A DNA stretch of 39,073 nt, taken from the IMG/VR virus record IMGVR_UViG_3300048928_000103, positions 1 to 39,073 of that record; one strand, given 5' to 3'. This document shows positions 21,670 through 30,736 of the stretch, piece after piece. The translations under genes and the position numbers were made by a program. How positions within the stretch are numbered: position 1 is the first letter of the stretch; the number at the start of each line of letters is the position of its first letter. Under the pieces are notes generated by a model that was not told the origin of the DNA, ran no database searches, and was given only the letters and a program-made list of their open reading frames with translations. The stretch is from a virus.

Positions 21670-22827
21670 ATGTCTGAACTCGCTCTCATTCAAAAAGCAA
21701 TCGAAGAATCCCAGCAGAAAATGACCCAGCTGTTCGATGCGCAGAAAGCTGAAATCGAAAGCACGGGCCAGGTTTCCAAACAGCTGCAGTCCGACCTGGC
21801 AAAAGTGCAGGAAGAACTGACTAAATCCGGTACGCGTCTCTTCGATCTGGAACAGAAACTGGCTTCCGGTGCTGAAAATCCTGGTGAGAAGAAATCCTTC
21901 TCTGAACGTGCTGCGGAAGAGCTCATCAAGTCATGGGACGGTAAACAGGGCACCTTCGACGCGAAGACGTTTAACAAGTCTCTCGGCAGTGACGCTGATT
22001 CTGCTGGCTCACTGATCCAGCCTATGCAGATGCCTGGTATCATCATGCCTGGCCTGCGCCGTCTGACCATCCGTGACCTGCTGGCTCAGGGCCGCATTTC
22101 CAGCAACGCTCTGGAATATGTGCGTGAAGAGGTGTTTACCAATAACGCCGATGTGGTGGCCGAGAAGGCGCTTAAGCCAGAATCGGATATCACATTCAGC
22201 AAGCAGACCGCGAACGTGAAAACCATCGCGCACTGGGTACAGGCGTCACGTCAGGTTATGGACGATGCACCAATGCTGCAGTCATACGTCAACAACCGCC
22301 TCATGTACGGTCTGGCGCTGAAGGAAGAAGGCCAGCTGCTGAACGGCGACGGTACCGGGGATAACCTGGAAGGTCTGAACAAAGTGGCAACCGCCTACGA
22401 CACCTCGCTGAATGCCACTGGCGACACCCGCGCTGACATTATCGCTCACGCTATTTATCAGGTGACCGAATCTGAGTTTAGCGCTTCCGGTATCGTCCTG
22501 AACCCGCGCGACTGGCACAACATTGCGCTGCTGAAAGACAATGAAGGCCGTTATATTTTCGGCGGCCCTCAGGCGTTTACCAGCAACATCATGTGGGGGC
22601 TGCCGGTAGTTCCGACTAAGGCACAGGCCGCCGGTACCTTTACGGTGGGCGGTTTCGATATGGCCTCTCAGGTGTGGGATCGCATGGATGCCACCGTGGA
22701 AGTCAGCCGTGAAGACCGCGATAACTTCGTGAAAAACATGCTGACCATCCTGTGCGAAGAGCGCCTGGCGCTGGCGCACTATCGCCCGACGGCAATCATC
22801 AAGGGCAGTTTCTCTTCTGGCTCATGA
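21670..22827 (+). CDS. Major capsid protein (HK97 gp5, chainmail type)
   Basis: The 385-aa sequence appears nearly identical to HK97 gp5 as I remember it. The delta scaffolding domain is residues 1-103, with the cleavage junction FNK103-S104LGSD. The covalent cross-link residues Lys169 (KALKPES) and Asn356 (FVKNML) and the catalytic Glu363 (LCEERL) are all present. The mature capsid should therefore form HK97 chainmail. The gene has clean, moderately GC-rich codon use and ends before a GC-rich hairpin. Confidence 0.98.
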   Translation: MSELALIQKAIEESQQKMTQLFDAQKAEIESTGQVSKQLQSDLAKVQEELTKSGTRLFDLEQKLASGAENPGEKKSFSERAAEELIKSWDGKQGTFDAKTFNKSLGSDADSAGSLIQPMQMPGIIMPGLRRLTIRDLLAQGRISSNALEYVREEVFTNNADVVAEKALKPESDITFSKQTANVKTIAHWVQASRQVMDDAPMLQSYVNNRLMYGLALKEEGQLLNGDGTGDNLEGLNKVATAYDTSLNATGDTRADIIAHAIYQVTESEFSASGIVLNPRDWHNIALLKDNEGRYIFGGPQAFTSNIMWGLPVVPTKAQAAGTFTVGGFDMASQVWDRMDATVEVSREDRDNFVKNMLTILCEERLALAHYRPTAIIKGSFSSGS

Positions 22828-22833
22828 TGGAGG

Positions 22834-22855
22834 GGGCGGGGTGACCCGCCCTTTT
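22834..22855 (+). terminator. GC-rich hairpin after the capsid gene
   Basis: GGGCGGG and CCCGCCC form a perfect 7-bp stem around GTGA, followed by four Ts. The short T-tract suggests partial termination or mRNA stabilisation, which would help make more capsid than connector protein. Confidence 0.65.
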
Positions 22856-22860
22856 AACGT

Positions 22861-23187
22861 ATGGCGATAGATGTTCTGGATGTAATTGGCCTCAGCCTGT
22901 TTAAGCAGCAGATTGAATTTGAGGAAGACGACAGGGACGAGCTGATCACCCTGTACGCTCAGGCCGCTTTTGACTACTGCATACGTTGGTGCGATGAACC
23001 AGCTTGGAAAGTTGCAGATGATATTCCTGCAGCCGTTAAGGGCGCCGTTCTCCTTGTCTTTGCTGACATGTTTGAACACCGCACCGCGCAAAGCGAAGTA
23101 CAGCTATATGAGAACGCTGCAGCAGAACGCATGATGTTCATCCATCGCAACTGGCGCGGTAAATCTGAACCTGAGGAGGGCTCCTGA
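22861..23187 (+). CDS. Head-tail connector adaptor (HK97 gp6-like)
   Basis: A 108-aa helical protein (DVIGLSLFKQQIEFEEDDRD, then DYCIRWCDEPAWKVADDIPA), the same length as HK97 gp6 and very similar to it from memory. It forms a ring under the portal. The next gene shares its stop region (TGATG). Confidence 0.9.
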   Translation: MAIDVLDVIGLSLFKQQIEFEEDDRDELITLYAQAAFDYCIRWCDEPAWKVADDIPAAVKGAVLLVFADMFEHRTAQSEVQLYENAAAERMMFIHRNWRGKSEPEEGS

Positions 23188-23525
23188 TGGAACCTGGACG
23201 ATTCAGGCACCGGGTAAAAATTCTCACCTTCACGACTTCGCGCGATCCATCTGGTCAGCCGGTTGAATCGTGGACTGGTGGCAACCCGGTCCCGGCTGAG
23301 GTAAAGGGGATAAGCGGCAGAGAGCAGCTTTCAGGCGGCGCGGAAACGGCGCAGGCAACCATTCGCGTCTGGATGCGATTCAGGTCAGAGCTGAACGCCT
23401 CTTCTCGTCTGGAAGTGCTCAGCGGACCGTATAAAGGTCAGGTGCTAAATATCATCGGTCCTCCTGTAGCAAATGCGACCGGCACTCGCCTGGAAATTCT
23501 TTGCAAAACGGGAGCTGAAAAATGA
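23187..23525 (+). CDS. Head-tail stopper (HK97 gp7 / SPP1 gp16-like)
   Basis: A 112-aa beta-rich protein of the head-tail joining family (RFRHRVKILTFTTSRDPSGQ, then IRVWMRFRSEL and YKGQVLNIIGPP). It closes the connector after packaging. It starts within the stop of the adaptor gene and overlaps the next gene by four bases. Confidence 0.9.
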   Translation: MEPGRFRHRVKILTFTTSRDPSGQPVESWTGGNPVPAEVKGISGREQLSGGAETAQATIRVWMRFRSELNASSRLEVLSGPYKGQVLNIIGPPVANATGTRLEILCKTGAEK

Positions 23526-23971
23526 TTGAGACGAGCCTCGATTTTTCCGGGCTGAATGACATCGCAAAGGATCTGGAGGCGCTTAGCCGCGCTGAAAACA
23601 ACAATGTTCTGCGTGATGCCACGCGCGCTGGTGCCGAAGTGCTTAAGGAAGAAGTGATCGCCCGTGCGCCGGTGCGTACCGGGAAACTGAAAAAAAACGT
23701 GGTAGTGGTTACCCAAAAAAGCCGCCGTCGCGGGGAAATTTCTTCCGGCATCCATATTCGTGGACGCAATATGCGAACCGGTAATAGCGATAACACCATG
23801 AAAGCCAGCGACCCGAGAAACGCCTTTTACTGGCGATTCGTCGAAATGGGTACCGTTAACATGCCGCCGCACCCGTTCATTCGTCCCGCGTTCGATGTTC
23901 GCCAGGAGCAGGCGACGGAGGTCGCGATCAGACGCATGAACCAGGCCATTGACGAGGCATTAAGCAAATGA
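23522..23971 (+). CDS. Tail completion / neck protein (HK97 gp10 family)
   Basis: A 149-aa protein of the HK97 gp10 family. It has an N-terminal helical region (LDFSGLNDIAKDLEALSRAE), the motif RAPVRTGKLKKNVVVV and the C-terminal FVEMGTVNMPPHPFIRPAFD. It acts at the head-tail junction or tail terminus. The ATGA overlaps on both sides place it in the connector cluster. Confidence 0.9.
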   Translation: MIETSLDFSGLNDIAKDLEALSRAENNNVLRDATRAGAEVLKEEVIARAPVRTGKLKKNVVVVTQKSRRRGEISSGIHIRGRNMRTGNSDNTMKASDPRNAFYWRFVEMGTVNMPPHPFIRPAFDVRQEQATEVAIRRMNQAIDEALSK

Positions 23972-24315
23972 CGGAAGACGATCTCTATCCTCTGCTGGCG
24001 CCGCTGGCCGGAGGGCAGGTTTATCCCTACGTTGCGCCGCTCGGCAGTGACGGGAAGCCTTCAGTCTCTCCGCCATGGGTAATTTTCTCGATTATTACCG
24101 ACGTGGCCGCAGACGTTCTTTGCGGTCAGGCTGAATCTGCCGTTTCTGTGCAGGTTGATGTCTATTCTAGCACCATCGCTGAAGCGCGCACGATCAGGAA
24201 TATGGCGCTTGATGCACTGCAGGTGCTGAAGCCGGAAAGCATTGTGAAAACGCCGGGCTATGAGCCTGATCTGCGCTATCACCGGGCAACGCTCGAATTT
24301 CAGGTAACCGTTTAA
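23968..24315 (+). CDS. Tail terminator-like protein (DUF3168)
   Basis: A 115-aa protein resembling the DUF3168 tail completion family (LYPLLAPLAGGQVYPYVAPL, PPWVIFSIITD, VQVDVYSSTIAEARTIRNMA). Members cap the tail tube and join it to the head. The stop is followed by a strong terminator. Confidence 0.85.
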   Translation: MTEDDLYPLLAPLAGGQVYPYVAPLGSDGKPSVSPPWVIFSIITDVAADVLCGQAESAVSVQVDVYSSTIAEARTIRNMALDALQVLKPESIVKTPGYEPDLRYHRATLEFQVTV

Positions 24316-24331
24316 CTTTACCCACCATAAC

Positions 24332-24356
24332 AGACCGCTCCGGCGGTCTTTTTTTT
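24332..24356 (+). terminator. Intrinsic terminator before the tail tube gene
   Basis: AGACCGC and GCGGTCT pair around a TCCG tetraloop and are followed by seven or more Ts. It divides connector from tail genes. Confidence 0.9.
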
Positions 24357-24369
24357 AACTGGAGAAACC

Positions 24370-24840
24370 ATGACCAGTAAGTATGAAGTCACAAAGGGGA
24401 TGACCTTTGCCGTCTCCGACGCACCCGTAACCGCCGAGGATTTTAACGCCTCAGGTTTCCCGGGGGCTGGTGTTACCTGGCTGGAAGCAGCCTGTGCAAC
24501 AAAGGAGATCACCTTCACCGGCGGGCAGAAAGGGGATATCGACGTAACCACGCTGTGCTCAACTGAACAGGAGCAAACCAACGGCCTCGCCGCGCCTGCT
24601 GAAATGAGCATTACCCGTAACTGGGTTGGCGATGAAGCAGCACAGGAGGCACTGCAGACCGCTTACGAAAATGACGAACTGCGCGCGCTGCGCGTGGTAT
24701 TCCCGTCTGGCAACGGTTTCTACGTGCTGGTGGAGGTACGCCAGAGCTCATGGTCTGCTGCAACCTCTTCCGTTGTTGGCGCTACCTATTCTCTGCGTGT
24801 ACGCGGCAAACCTAAACGCATCTACGCGTCTGGTTCCTGA
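24370..24840 (+). CDS. Major tail tube protein
   Basis: A 156-aa beta-rich protein (KGMTFAVSDAPVTAEDFNAS, WLEAACATKEITFTGGQKGD, YSLRVRGKPKRIYASG) in the tube-protein position between the terminator protein and the tail chaperones. It would stack in hexameric rings around the tape measure. A terminator starts at its last base. Confidence 0.9.
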   Translation: MTSKYEVTKGMTFAVSDAPVTAEDFNASGFPGAGVTWLEAACATKEITFTGGQKGDIDVTTLCSTEQEQTNGLAAPAEMSITRNWVGDEAAQEALQTAYENDELRALRVVFPSGNGFYVLVEVRQSSWSAATSSVVGATYSLRVRGKPKRIYASGS

Positions 24841-24861
24841 GCGGCTTCGGCCGCTTTTTTT
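24840..24861 (+). terminator. UUCG-loop terminator after the tail tube gene
   Basis: AGCGGC and GCCGCT close a TTCG tetraloop, followed by six to seven Ts. Confidence 0.9.
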
Positions 24862-24894
24862 ATCCCTCCGATCATGTAACAAGAGAAAAATGAA

Positions 24895-25296
24895 ATGCCG
24901 CAAAAAACATCACAGAATTCATTACGCAACGTGGCGCTTACAGCATCGAAAGCCTACCGCACCAAAGAAGGTATCACGGTCCCTGAATGGGATGGCGCAA
25001 AGGTAACGCTGCGTGAACCCTCTGGCGATGCCTGGGTGAAATTCCGGGAGATCGTTAATCCCCAACTCGCCGAGGGCGAAGAGGCACCGACGCTGACGGA
25101 GGCGGAAAAGTTTCTGCGTAACAAAGAGGCTGATGTGGTTCTGTTTATTGACGTTCTGCTGGATGAAAACGGCGAGCGAGTATTCAGCGATGAGGATCAG
25201 GAGCAGGTATCTAAAATTTATGGTCCTGTGCACTCCCGCCTGCTGGCTCAGGCCCTCAACCTCGGCATGAGCCAGGAAGAAGCGGGAAAGCCGTAA
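24895..25296 (+). CDS. G: Tail assembly chaperone gpG
   Basis: A 133-aa protein that coats the tape measure during tail assembly (TLREPSGDAWVKFREIVNPQ, then an acidic helical C-terminus). It is not part of the virion. Near its end the heptamer GGGAAAG in the phase G-GGA-AAG allows a -1 shift into the downstream frame to make the longer GT product. The unshifted product ends two codons later. Confidence 0.9.
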   Translation: MPQKTSQNSLRNVALTASKAYRTKEGITVPEWDGAKVTLREPSGDAWVKFREIVNPQLAEGEEAPTLTEAEKFLRNKEADVVLFIDVLLDENGERVFSDEDQEQVSKIYGPVHSRLLAQALNLGMSQEEAGKP

Positions 25297-25583
25297 AGCA
25301 GCCGCTGACCTTCTTCCTGATGTCGCTGGCGCTCCGGTTGGGGCGCACTCTCCACGAACTGCGCCAGACCATGACCGCCAGCGAGCTCAAAATGTGGATC
25401 GAGTTCGACCGCATCAGTCCGATTGGTGACTGGCGCGCCGATGCTCAGGCGGCGCAGATCTCCGTTGCAATGCTGAACTCTCAGGGCGCGAAATTCACCA
25501 TTCCTGACGTGATGCTGAAATGGGGTGAGCAGGAAGAAGGCGCTGAAGTCTCTGAACTTGAAGAATGGATGTCCAGTCTTTGA
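24895..25583 (+). CDS. GT: Tail assembly chaperone gpGT, -1 frameshift product
   Basis: Reading 24895-25290 in the G frame and then re-reading base 25290 in the -1 frame gives about 229 aa. The join reads AGK then AVKQPLTFFLMSLALRLGRT. The T part (about 97 aa) is helical and ends EVSELEEWMSSL; its frame has no good independent ribosome site. In lambda the T domain recruits tail-tube protein to the G-coated tape measure, and the G to GT ratio is essential. The same heptamer is used there. Confidence 0.9.
25284..25290 (+). promoter_or_regulatory. Programmed -1 frameshift slippery site GGGAAAG
   Basis: The heptamer has the X-XXY-YYZ phase relative to the G frame (codons GGA 25285-25287 and AAG 25288-25290) and lies just before the G stop codon. 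The -1 frame is open from here to 25583. Confidence 0.93.
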
Positions 25584-25586
25584 TAC

Positions 25587-25607
25587 CCGCGGCTGCGGGC
25601 TTTTTTA
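25587..25607 (+). terminator. Intrinsic terminator before the tape measure gene
   Basis: CCCGC and GCGGG pair around GGCT and are followed by C and six Ts. The stem is short, so termination may be partial. Confidence 0.7.
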
Positions 25608-25617
25608 TGGGTGAAAT

Positions 25618-28600
25618 ATGGCAACGCTGCGCGAGCTAATCATCAAAATTTCGGCGAACTCTTCTTCTTTCCAGTCAGAGATCGCCAGAGCGTCCCGCAT
25701 GGGAACCGATTACTACCGCACTATGGAACAGGGCGGGAAAAAAGCTGCAGCGGCCACGCGTGAAACTCAGCGGTCTTTGGCTGACCTGAATTCTCAGCTT
25801 GCAACCGTGCGATCCTCTGCTGCCGGGCTTGCCGGTGCGTGGGCTGGTGCATTTGCCACGCATCAGCTGATTCAGTTTGCCGACACGTGGAACCAGTTGA
25901 ATGGGCGTCTTCGCCTTGCGTCCTCTTCCAGTGAGGATTACGTGCAATCCCAGCGCGTGCTGATGGAGATTAGCCAGCGCACCGGAACATCCCTCGAGGC
26001 AAACAGCAACCTGTACAGCAGAATTGCGCAGTCCCTGCGAGATGCCGGTTACGCTTCTGCTGACGTCGCAAAAGTTACGGAAACCGTAGCAACCTCACTG
26101 AAGCTGTCTGGCGCCAGTACCGAAGAGGCGAGTTCTGTTATCACCCAGCTTAGCCAGGCACTTGGCTCAGGCGTTTTGCGAGGTGAAGAATTTAACTCCA
26201 TCATGGAGAACGGTGGCCGCCTGGCGAAACTGCTGGCTGATGGGCTGGGTACCACTGTTGGTGGCCTGCGAAATATGGCCAACAACGGCGAGCTGACGAC
26301 CAACAAGATCGTCCCGCTGCTGACCAACGTTGAGATCCTCCGTAAAGAATTCGACACCCTTCCTGCATCCATCAGCGGATCTGCACAGAAAGTGCAAAAC
26401 GCCTTTCTCGCATGGGTTGGCGGGGCGAATGATGCTGTCGGCGCATCATCCACGCTTTCTGGCGTGCTGGATGGTCTGGCGAATAACATCGATGATGTGG
26501 CAAATACAGCCGGTCTTCTGGTTGGTGTTGGCCTCGCTCGTTATTTTGGCAACATGGTCGGCAGCGTTGCTCAGTCAACCCGGGCAGTCCTCGCTAATAC
26601 GGCCGCCGAGGTCGCGCTGGCGCAGGCTCAGGTCCGTGGAGCTCAGGTTAGCGTTGCTGCTGGTCGCCAGGCTGTTTACCGCGCTCAACAGGCGCGTGCA
26701 GCGGCGACGAGTATTGAGGCTCAGATTGTAGCTGAGCGCAATCTTGCTGCTGCTCAGGCATCACTGAATACGGCGCTTGCTGGCAGGACTTCGGCCGTTA
26801 ATAACCTCACCAATACAGCCTCGGTGATGTCCCGCTTGGGTAGTGGCGTTCTTGGTATTCTCGGTGGCTGGCCTGGAGTGATTATCGGTGCCGGCGCTGC
26901 GATGTATGGCCTGTATCAGCATACCCAGCAGGTGCACCGTGAGGCGGTAGGTTTTGCCAACAACCTCGACGAGATCAACACCAAGCTCCAGCAGATGTCG
27001 GTGCTTGGCCTGCGTTCGACCGCGGCTGATGCCCGTACATCTTTACAGGCGCAAAAACAGGACCTGGCCGACCTCGACTCTCAGATCGCGAAGGTGAAAG
27101 ACAGCCTTAAGGCGGTTGACCAAATCCAGCAGGACTATAACCGCCATCCGACGCTGACCCTGATTAACACTTTCATGGACCAGGCCGACATCACGGCCAA
27201 AAATATCGAGCTGACCGATAAGCTGAACCAGCTGGAGTACCAGCGCGAACAGGCAGCCTCAAAAGTCGAGCAAACGCAGAAGCTGGTAAACCAGGCCAGC
27301 GATCTGGCCACGCAAAAGGCTATCGAACAGGCTGGCGCCGTCTCTATCCTGAAAGGTGCGTATGACCTGCTTAACCGCTCAATGTCAGCGACCGCTGGCG
27401 CCAAGCCGCCGCAATATGCCGGGCCCGTCGTTTCACTGGCGAACGCAACGCCTCAACAGCAAACCGCACTGGAGCGCTCACGCCGAGATAACGAGCTGGC
27501 CAGCCTAAGCGGTTTAGAGAAACTCCATCAGCAGCACGTGTATGAAGCAGAAGACCTGAAGCTGACGGGAGCACTTTACACCCAGTACATCTACAACAAG
27601 GATCAGGCAGCCAAAAAAGATGCAGCGGCTGCGGAGGCAAAAAAAACCTCTACCGCCGCCTCGAAAGCACAGAGTAAAGCCGAGCGTGAAGCGGCCAGCA
27701 CCGCCGAACAGTATTCCCGGAAAATGGCCGATCTGAGTGTGGATATCGATGTGCAACGCGTCAGGGCGACGGAAGGCGAAAAAGCATCCGAGCTTTACGC
27801 GGCATCGCACCAGGCAGGCACTAAATGGACCGACGAGCAGCGCAGGGCGATCCAGGCATCATCAGCAGAGCTGGCAAAATGGACGCAAAAAGCCGACGAG
27901 AACGTGCGCAAGCAGCGCGAACAGGCTGATGCCCTGAAGGATTTAACTGAAGCGGCCAGAAAGTTCAGGGATGAGGCGACGCTGACAACCGAAACCGCAA
28001 GCATGAGCGATCGCCAGCGCAGCCGGTTCGACGAGACGCAACAGATCGACCGTGTTTTTGCTAAAACGGACGGCGGTACCGAGGCCATCGCGCAGCGCGC
28101 CGCAGCCCTCGATGCTCTGGATAAGAAATACAAGGCTATTGCAGCAGCTGAAGCGGATTGGATGTCCGGAGTATCACGCGGCTATGCAAACTGGTTTGAT
28201 GAAATCAGTAACGTATCCGGCACGGTTTCTGATGGGGTGAAAACCACACTCGACCGCGCTTTTGGTAACGTCACCTCAATGCTAGAAGGCAATAAGGTTA
28301 GCTGGAAATCGTGGGGTATTTCTGTCCTGCAGATTATCGAAAAAGTGGCTCTGCAGATGGCGGTGGTTAGCGCGATGGGTGGGGCCTCTTCCGGTTCTGG
28401 CATCTTTGGCTCTCTCATCGGCAGTGTAGGCAGCTTCTTCGGGGGCGGGGCGGGAGCATCAGCCAGCACCGGTACGGCGGTTTCCAGTTACGGATCGAAC
28501 TTCCAGTTTAACGCCAAAGGCGGCGTTTATGACTCCCCCTCTCTGAGCGCTTTCAGTAATGGGATCGTCAGAAACCCCACCATGTTCGCTTTCGCAAAAG

Positions 28601-28899
28601 GCGGGGCCGGAATCATGGGCGAGGCTGGGCCGGAGGCGATCATGCCGCTTACCCGCGCGCCGGATGGTTCTCTCGGCGTTCGTGCGGTCGGAGGTGGCGG
28701 CGGTCAGTCTGTATCTTCGGCGCCACAGGTTTATATCACCATCGATGGCAACGGAAACACTCAAACTCAGGCCTCACCAGGCCTTGAGCAATTTGGTGCC
28801 GAGGTCGGGGAATTTGTTGATCGACGTTATAAGCAGAATGTGATGCGTGACATTCGTCCCGGCGGCGACATCTGGAACGCAATGAAAGGAACACGATAA
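25618..28899 (+). CDS. Tape measure protein
   Basis: A 1093-aa protein that sets tail length and is ejected with the DNA. The N-terminal tape-measure domain (about 70-260) includes FADTWNQLNGRLRLASSSSE and LSQALGSGVLRGEEFNSIME. A hydrophobic segment (about 400-432, LGILGGWPGVIIGAGAAMYG) could enter the host membrane. Long coiled-coil regions follow (450-560 and 660-830). The lambda H-like C-terminal domain (VSWKSWGISVLQIIEKVALQ) leads into a Gly-rich section. At about 150 nm per 1000 residues the tail would be roughly 160 nm, in the HK97 range. Confidence 0.95.
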   Translation: MATLRELIIKISANSSSFQSEIARASRMGTDYYRTMEQGGKKAAAATRETQRSLADLNSQLATVRSSAAGLAGAWAGAFATHQLIQFADTWNQLNGRLRLASSSSEDYVQSQRVLMEISQRTGTSLEANSNLYSRIAQSLRDAGYASADVAKVTETVATSLKLSGASTEEASSVITQLSQALGSGVLRGEEFNSIMENGGRLAKLLADGLGTTVGGLRNMANNGELTTNKIVPLLTNVEILRKEFDTLPASISGSAQKVQNAFLAWVGGANDAVGASSTLSGVLDGLANNIDDVANTAGLLVGVGLARYFGNMVGSVAQSTRAVLANTAAEVALAQAQVRGAQVSVAAGRQAVYRAQQARAAATSIEAQIVAERNLAAAQASLNTALAGRTSAVNNLTNTASVMSRLGSGVLGILGGWPGVIIGAGAAMYGLYQHTQQVHREAVGFANNLDEINTKLQQMSVLGLRSTAADARTSLQAQKQDLADLDSQIAKVKDSLKAVDQIQQDYNRHPTLTLINTFMDQADITAKNIELTDKLNQLEYQREQAASKVEQTQKLVNQASDLATQKAIEQAGAVSILKGAYDLLNRSMSATAGAKPPQYAGPVVSLANATPQQQTALERSRRDNELASLSGLEKLHQQHVYEAEDLKLTGALYTQYIYNKDQAAKKDAAAAEAKKTSTAASKAQSKAEREAASTAEQYSRKMADLSVDIDVQRVRATEGEKASELYAASHQAGTKWTDEQRRAIQASSAELAKWTQKADENVRKQREQADALKDLTEAARKFRDEATLTTETASMSDRQRSRFDETQQIDRVFAKTDGGTEAIAQRAAALDALDKKYKAIAAAEADWMSGVSRGYANWFDEISNVSGTVSDGVKTTLDRAFGNVTSMLEGNKVSWKSWGISVLQIIEKVALQMAVVSAMGGASSGSGIFGSLIGSVGSFFGGGAGASASTGTAVSSYGSNFQFNAKGGVYDSPSLSAFSNGIVRNPTMFAFAKGGAGIMGEAGPEAIMPLTRAPDGSLGVRAVGGGGGQSVSSAPQVYITIDGNGNTQTQASPGLEQFGAEVGEFVDRRYKQNVMRDIRPGGDIWNAMKGTR

Positions 28900-28901
28900 T
28901 T

Positions 28902-29240
28902 ATGGCCATTGAAACTTTCACCTGGTGCCCACGGATTAACGCGGAGGCTGATACAAGTTTCCGCGTCAGAAAAGCCCAGTTTGGCGATGGATATGAGCAG
29001 GTTTCAGGAGATGGATTGAACACCAGAACCCAGCAATGGACGCTCAACTTCACTGGCAACGAAACCTACATTTCTGCCATTAAATCTTTTCTCGACAGGC
29101 AAGAAGGAACGAAAGCCTTTCAATGGAAGCCACCGCTCGAACCTTTGGGTTTGTATCGTTGCGAAACGTATAAACCCACCGGGCTTGGCGCGGGGAAATT
29201 CAACCTTGAAGCAACATTCATCCAGGCATTTAAACCATGA
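28902..29240 (+). CDS. M: Minor tail protein M
   Basis: A 112-aa protein like lambda gpM (FRVRKAQFGDGYEQVSGDGL, WTLNFTGNETYISAIKSFLD, AFQWKPPLEP). It belongs to the distal tail initiator complex. Its stop overlaps the L start by four bases. Confidence 0.92.
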   Translation: MAIETFTWCPRINAEADTSFRVRKAQFGDGYEQVSGDGLNTRTQQWTLNFTGNETYISAIKSFLDRQEGTKAFQWKPPLEPLGLYRCETYKPTGLGAGKFNLEATFIQAFKP

Positions 29241-29995
29241 GCTTAAACGCAGATTATCAGAAGCTGGAATCCGGAAACGATGTTCGTCTGATTGAGGTGG
29301 ACGGTTCTTCCTTTGGGCTAACGGACGTTCTCCGCTTTCACAATTACAGCATTCCCCACACAGAAGCGGAAATCATCGCCGCTGGTGGGGATGAGTCCAA
29401 GCTTCCGGCGAAACCAATCTGGTGGCAGGGAAATGAATATGCCGCCTGGCCATATCAACTGGAAGGTCTGGAGAAATCAACCAGTGGGAGCAATGCAACG
29501 CCATCCCTGACGGTTGCGAACATCGAAAGCTCCATTTCAGCCCTGTGTCTTGCGTATGACGATCTGCTGCAGGCGAAAGTCACTATTCACGACACAAAAG
29601 AGAAATATCTCGATGCCAGAAATTTCGCAGACGGCAACCCCACAGCAGACCCGACTCAGGAAAAGCTGCAGGTCTGGTATATCGACGGGAAAACGGGCGA
29701 GCTTGCCGGTGAAACCGTTGAATTTGTTCTGTCCAGCCCGATGGATCTGCAGGGGCAAATGATCCCGACGCGACAGCTTCATTCCCTGTGTACCTGGTGC
29801 ATCCGGAATAAATATCGTACCGGCGACGGCTGCGACTATGCCGGCACCCGCTATTTCGACAAAAACAACAACCCGGTAAGCGATCCGTCGCTGGATGAAT
29901 GCAACGGCACGCTGACGGCCTGCAAACTCCGATTCGGCGAAAATAACGAACTCTCGTTTGGTGGCTTCCCGGGCACGTCTTTGATCAGGAGTTGA
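29237..29995 (+). CDS. L: Minor tail protein L with Fe-S type cysteines
   Basis: A 252-aa protein like lambda gpL, a component of the tail-tip initiator complex. The N-terminal domain resembles other tail-hub proteins. The C-terminal domain carries Cys185, Cys188, Cys199, Cys222 and Cys229 (CTWCIRNKYRTGDGCDYAG and CNGTLTACKLRFG). In lambda the matching cysteines bind an iron-sulphur cluster. The K gene follows one base after the stop. Confidence 0.93.
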   Translation: MSLNADYQKLESGNDVRLIEVDGSSFGLTDVLRFHNYSIPHTEAEIIAAGGDESKLPAKPIWWQGNEYAAWPYQLEGLEKSTSGSNATPSLTVANIESSISALCLAYDDLLQAKVTIHDTKEKYLDARNFADGNPTADPTQEKLQVWYIDGKTGELAGETVEFVLSSPMDLQGQMIPTRQLHSLCTWCIRNKYRTGDGCDYAGTRYFDKNNNPVSDPSLDECNGTLTACKLRFGENNELSFGGFPGTSLIRS

Positions 29996-29996
29996 T

Positions 29997-30707
29997 ATGC
30001 GTCAGAAAACCATCGATGCGATTATGGCGCATGCTGCAGCTGAATATCCTCATGAGTGTTGCGGCGTGGTGGCGCAGAAAAGCCGCGTTGAACGTTATTT
30101 CCCGTGCCGGAATCTTGCCGCGGCGCCGGAGGACAATTTTGTCCTTTGCCCCGAAGACTACGCAGCTGCTGAGGACTGGGGAACGGTGATCGCCATCGTT
30201 CACAGTCACCCTGACGCCACAACGCAACCGAGCGAGCTGGATAAAGCGCAATGCGACGCAACGCTTGTACCCTGGCATATTGTGAGCTGGCCGGAGGGGG
30301 ATTTACGCACCATCCAGCCGCGCGGAGAACTGCCGCTGCTGGAGCGTCCGTTTGTGCTTGGACACTTCGACTGCTGGGGGCTGGTAATGAGCTATTTCCT
30401 GCAAACGCATGGTATCGAGCTCCACGATTACCGGGTGGATTATCCCTGGTGGGAAAACGACTATCCGGACAACTTCTATCAGGATTGCTGGTATGAGTGC
30501 GGATTCCGTGAATTCGACGGGCCACCGAAACCTGGCGATATGGTGATCATGCAGGTCCAGGCCGATAAGTGGAATCACGCGGGAATTCTGCTGGAGGGAA
30601 ATATGCTGCTGCACCACCTGTACGGACATCTGAGCCAGCGCGTGCCGTATGGTGGCTACTGGCAGGAAAGGACGATGAAGATTCTACGTCACAGATCTCT
30701 ATGCTAA
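29997..30707 (+). CDS. K: Tail assembly protein K (JAB plus NlpC/P60)
   Basis: A 236-aa two-domain protein. Residues 1-105 form a JAB/MPN-type metalloprotease fold with Glu20, His69-x-His71 and Asp82, the complete JAMM zinc site. Residues 115-236 form an NlpC/P60 cysteine peptidase with Cys126 (FDCWG) and His194 (NHAGI). The pair is conserved in lambda-type K proteins and may process tail-tip proteins or peptidoglycan. Both active sites look intact. Confidence 0.93.
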   Translation: MRQKTIDAIMAHAAAEYPHECCGVVAQKSRVERYFPCRNLAAAPEDNFVLCPEDYAAAEDWGTVIAIVHSHPDATTQPSELDKAQCDATLVPWHIVSWPEGDLRTIQPRGELPLLERPFVLGHFDCWGLVMSYFLQTHGIELHDYRVDYPWWENDYPDNFYQDCWYECGFREFDGPPKPGDMVIMQVQADKWNHAGILLEGNMLLHHLYGHLSQRVPYGGYWQERTMKILRHRSLC

Positions 30708-30736
30708 CCTTTACGAAATTTCAAAGGAGCATGAAA

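Noticed and set aside
25320-25583. Independent gene for the T region
   Set aside because: No convincing ribosome site, and a correctly phased GGGAAAG shift site joins it to G.
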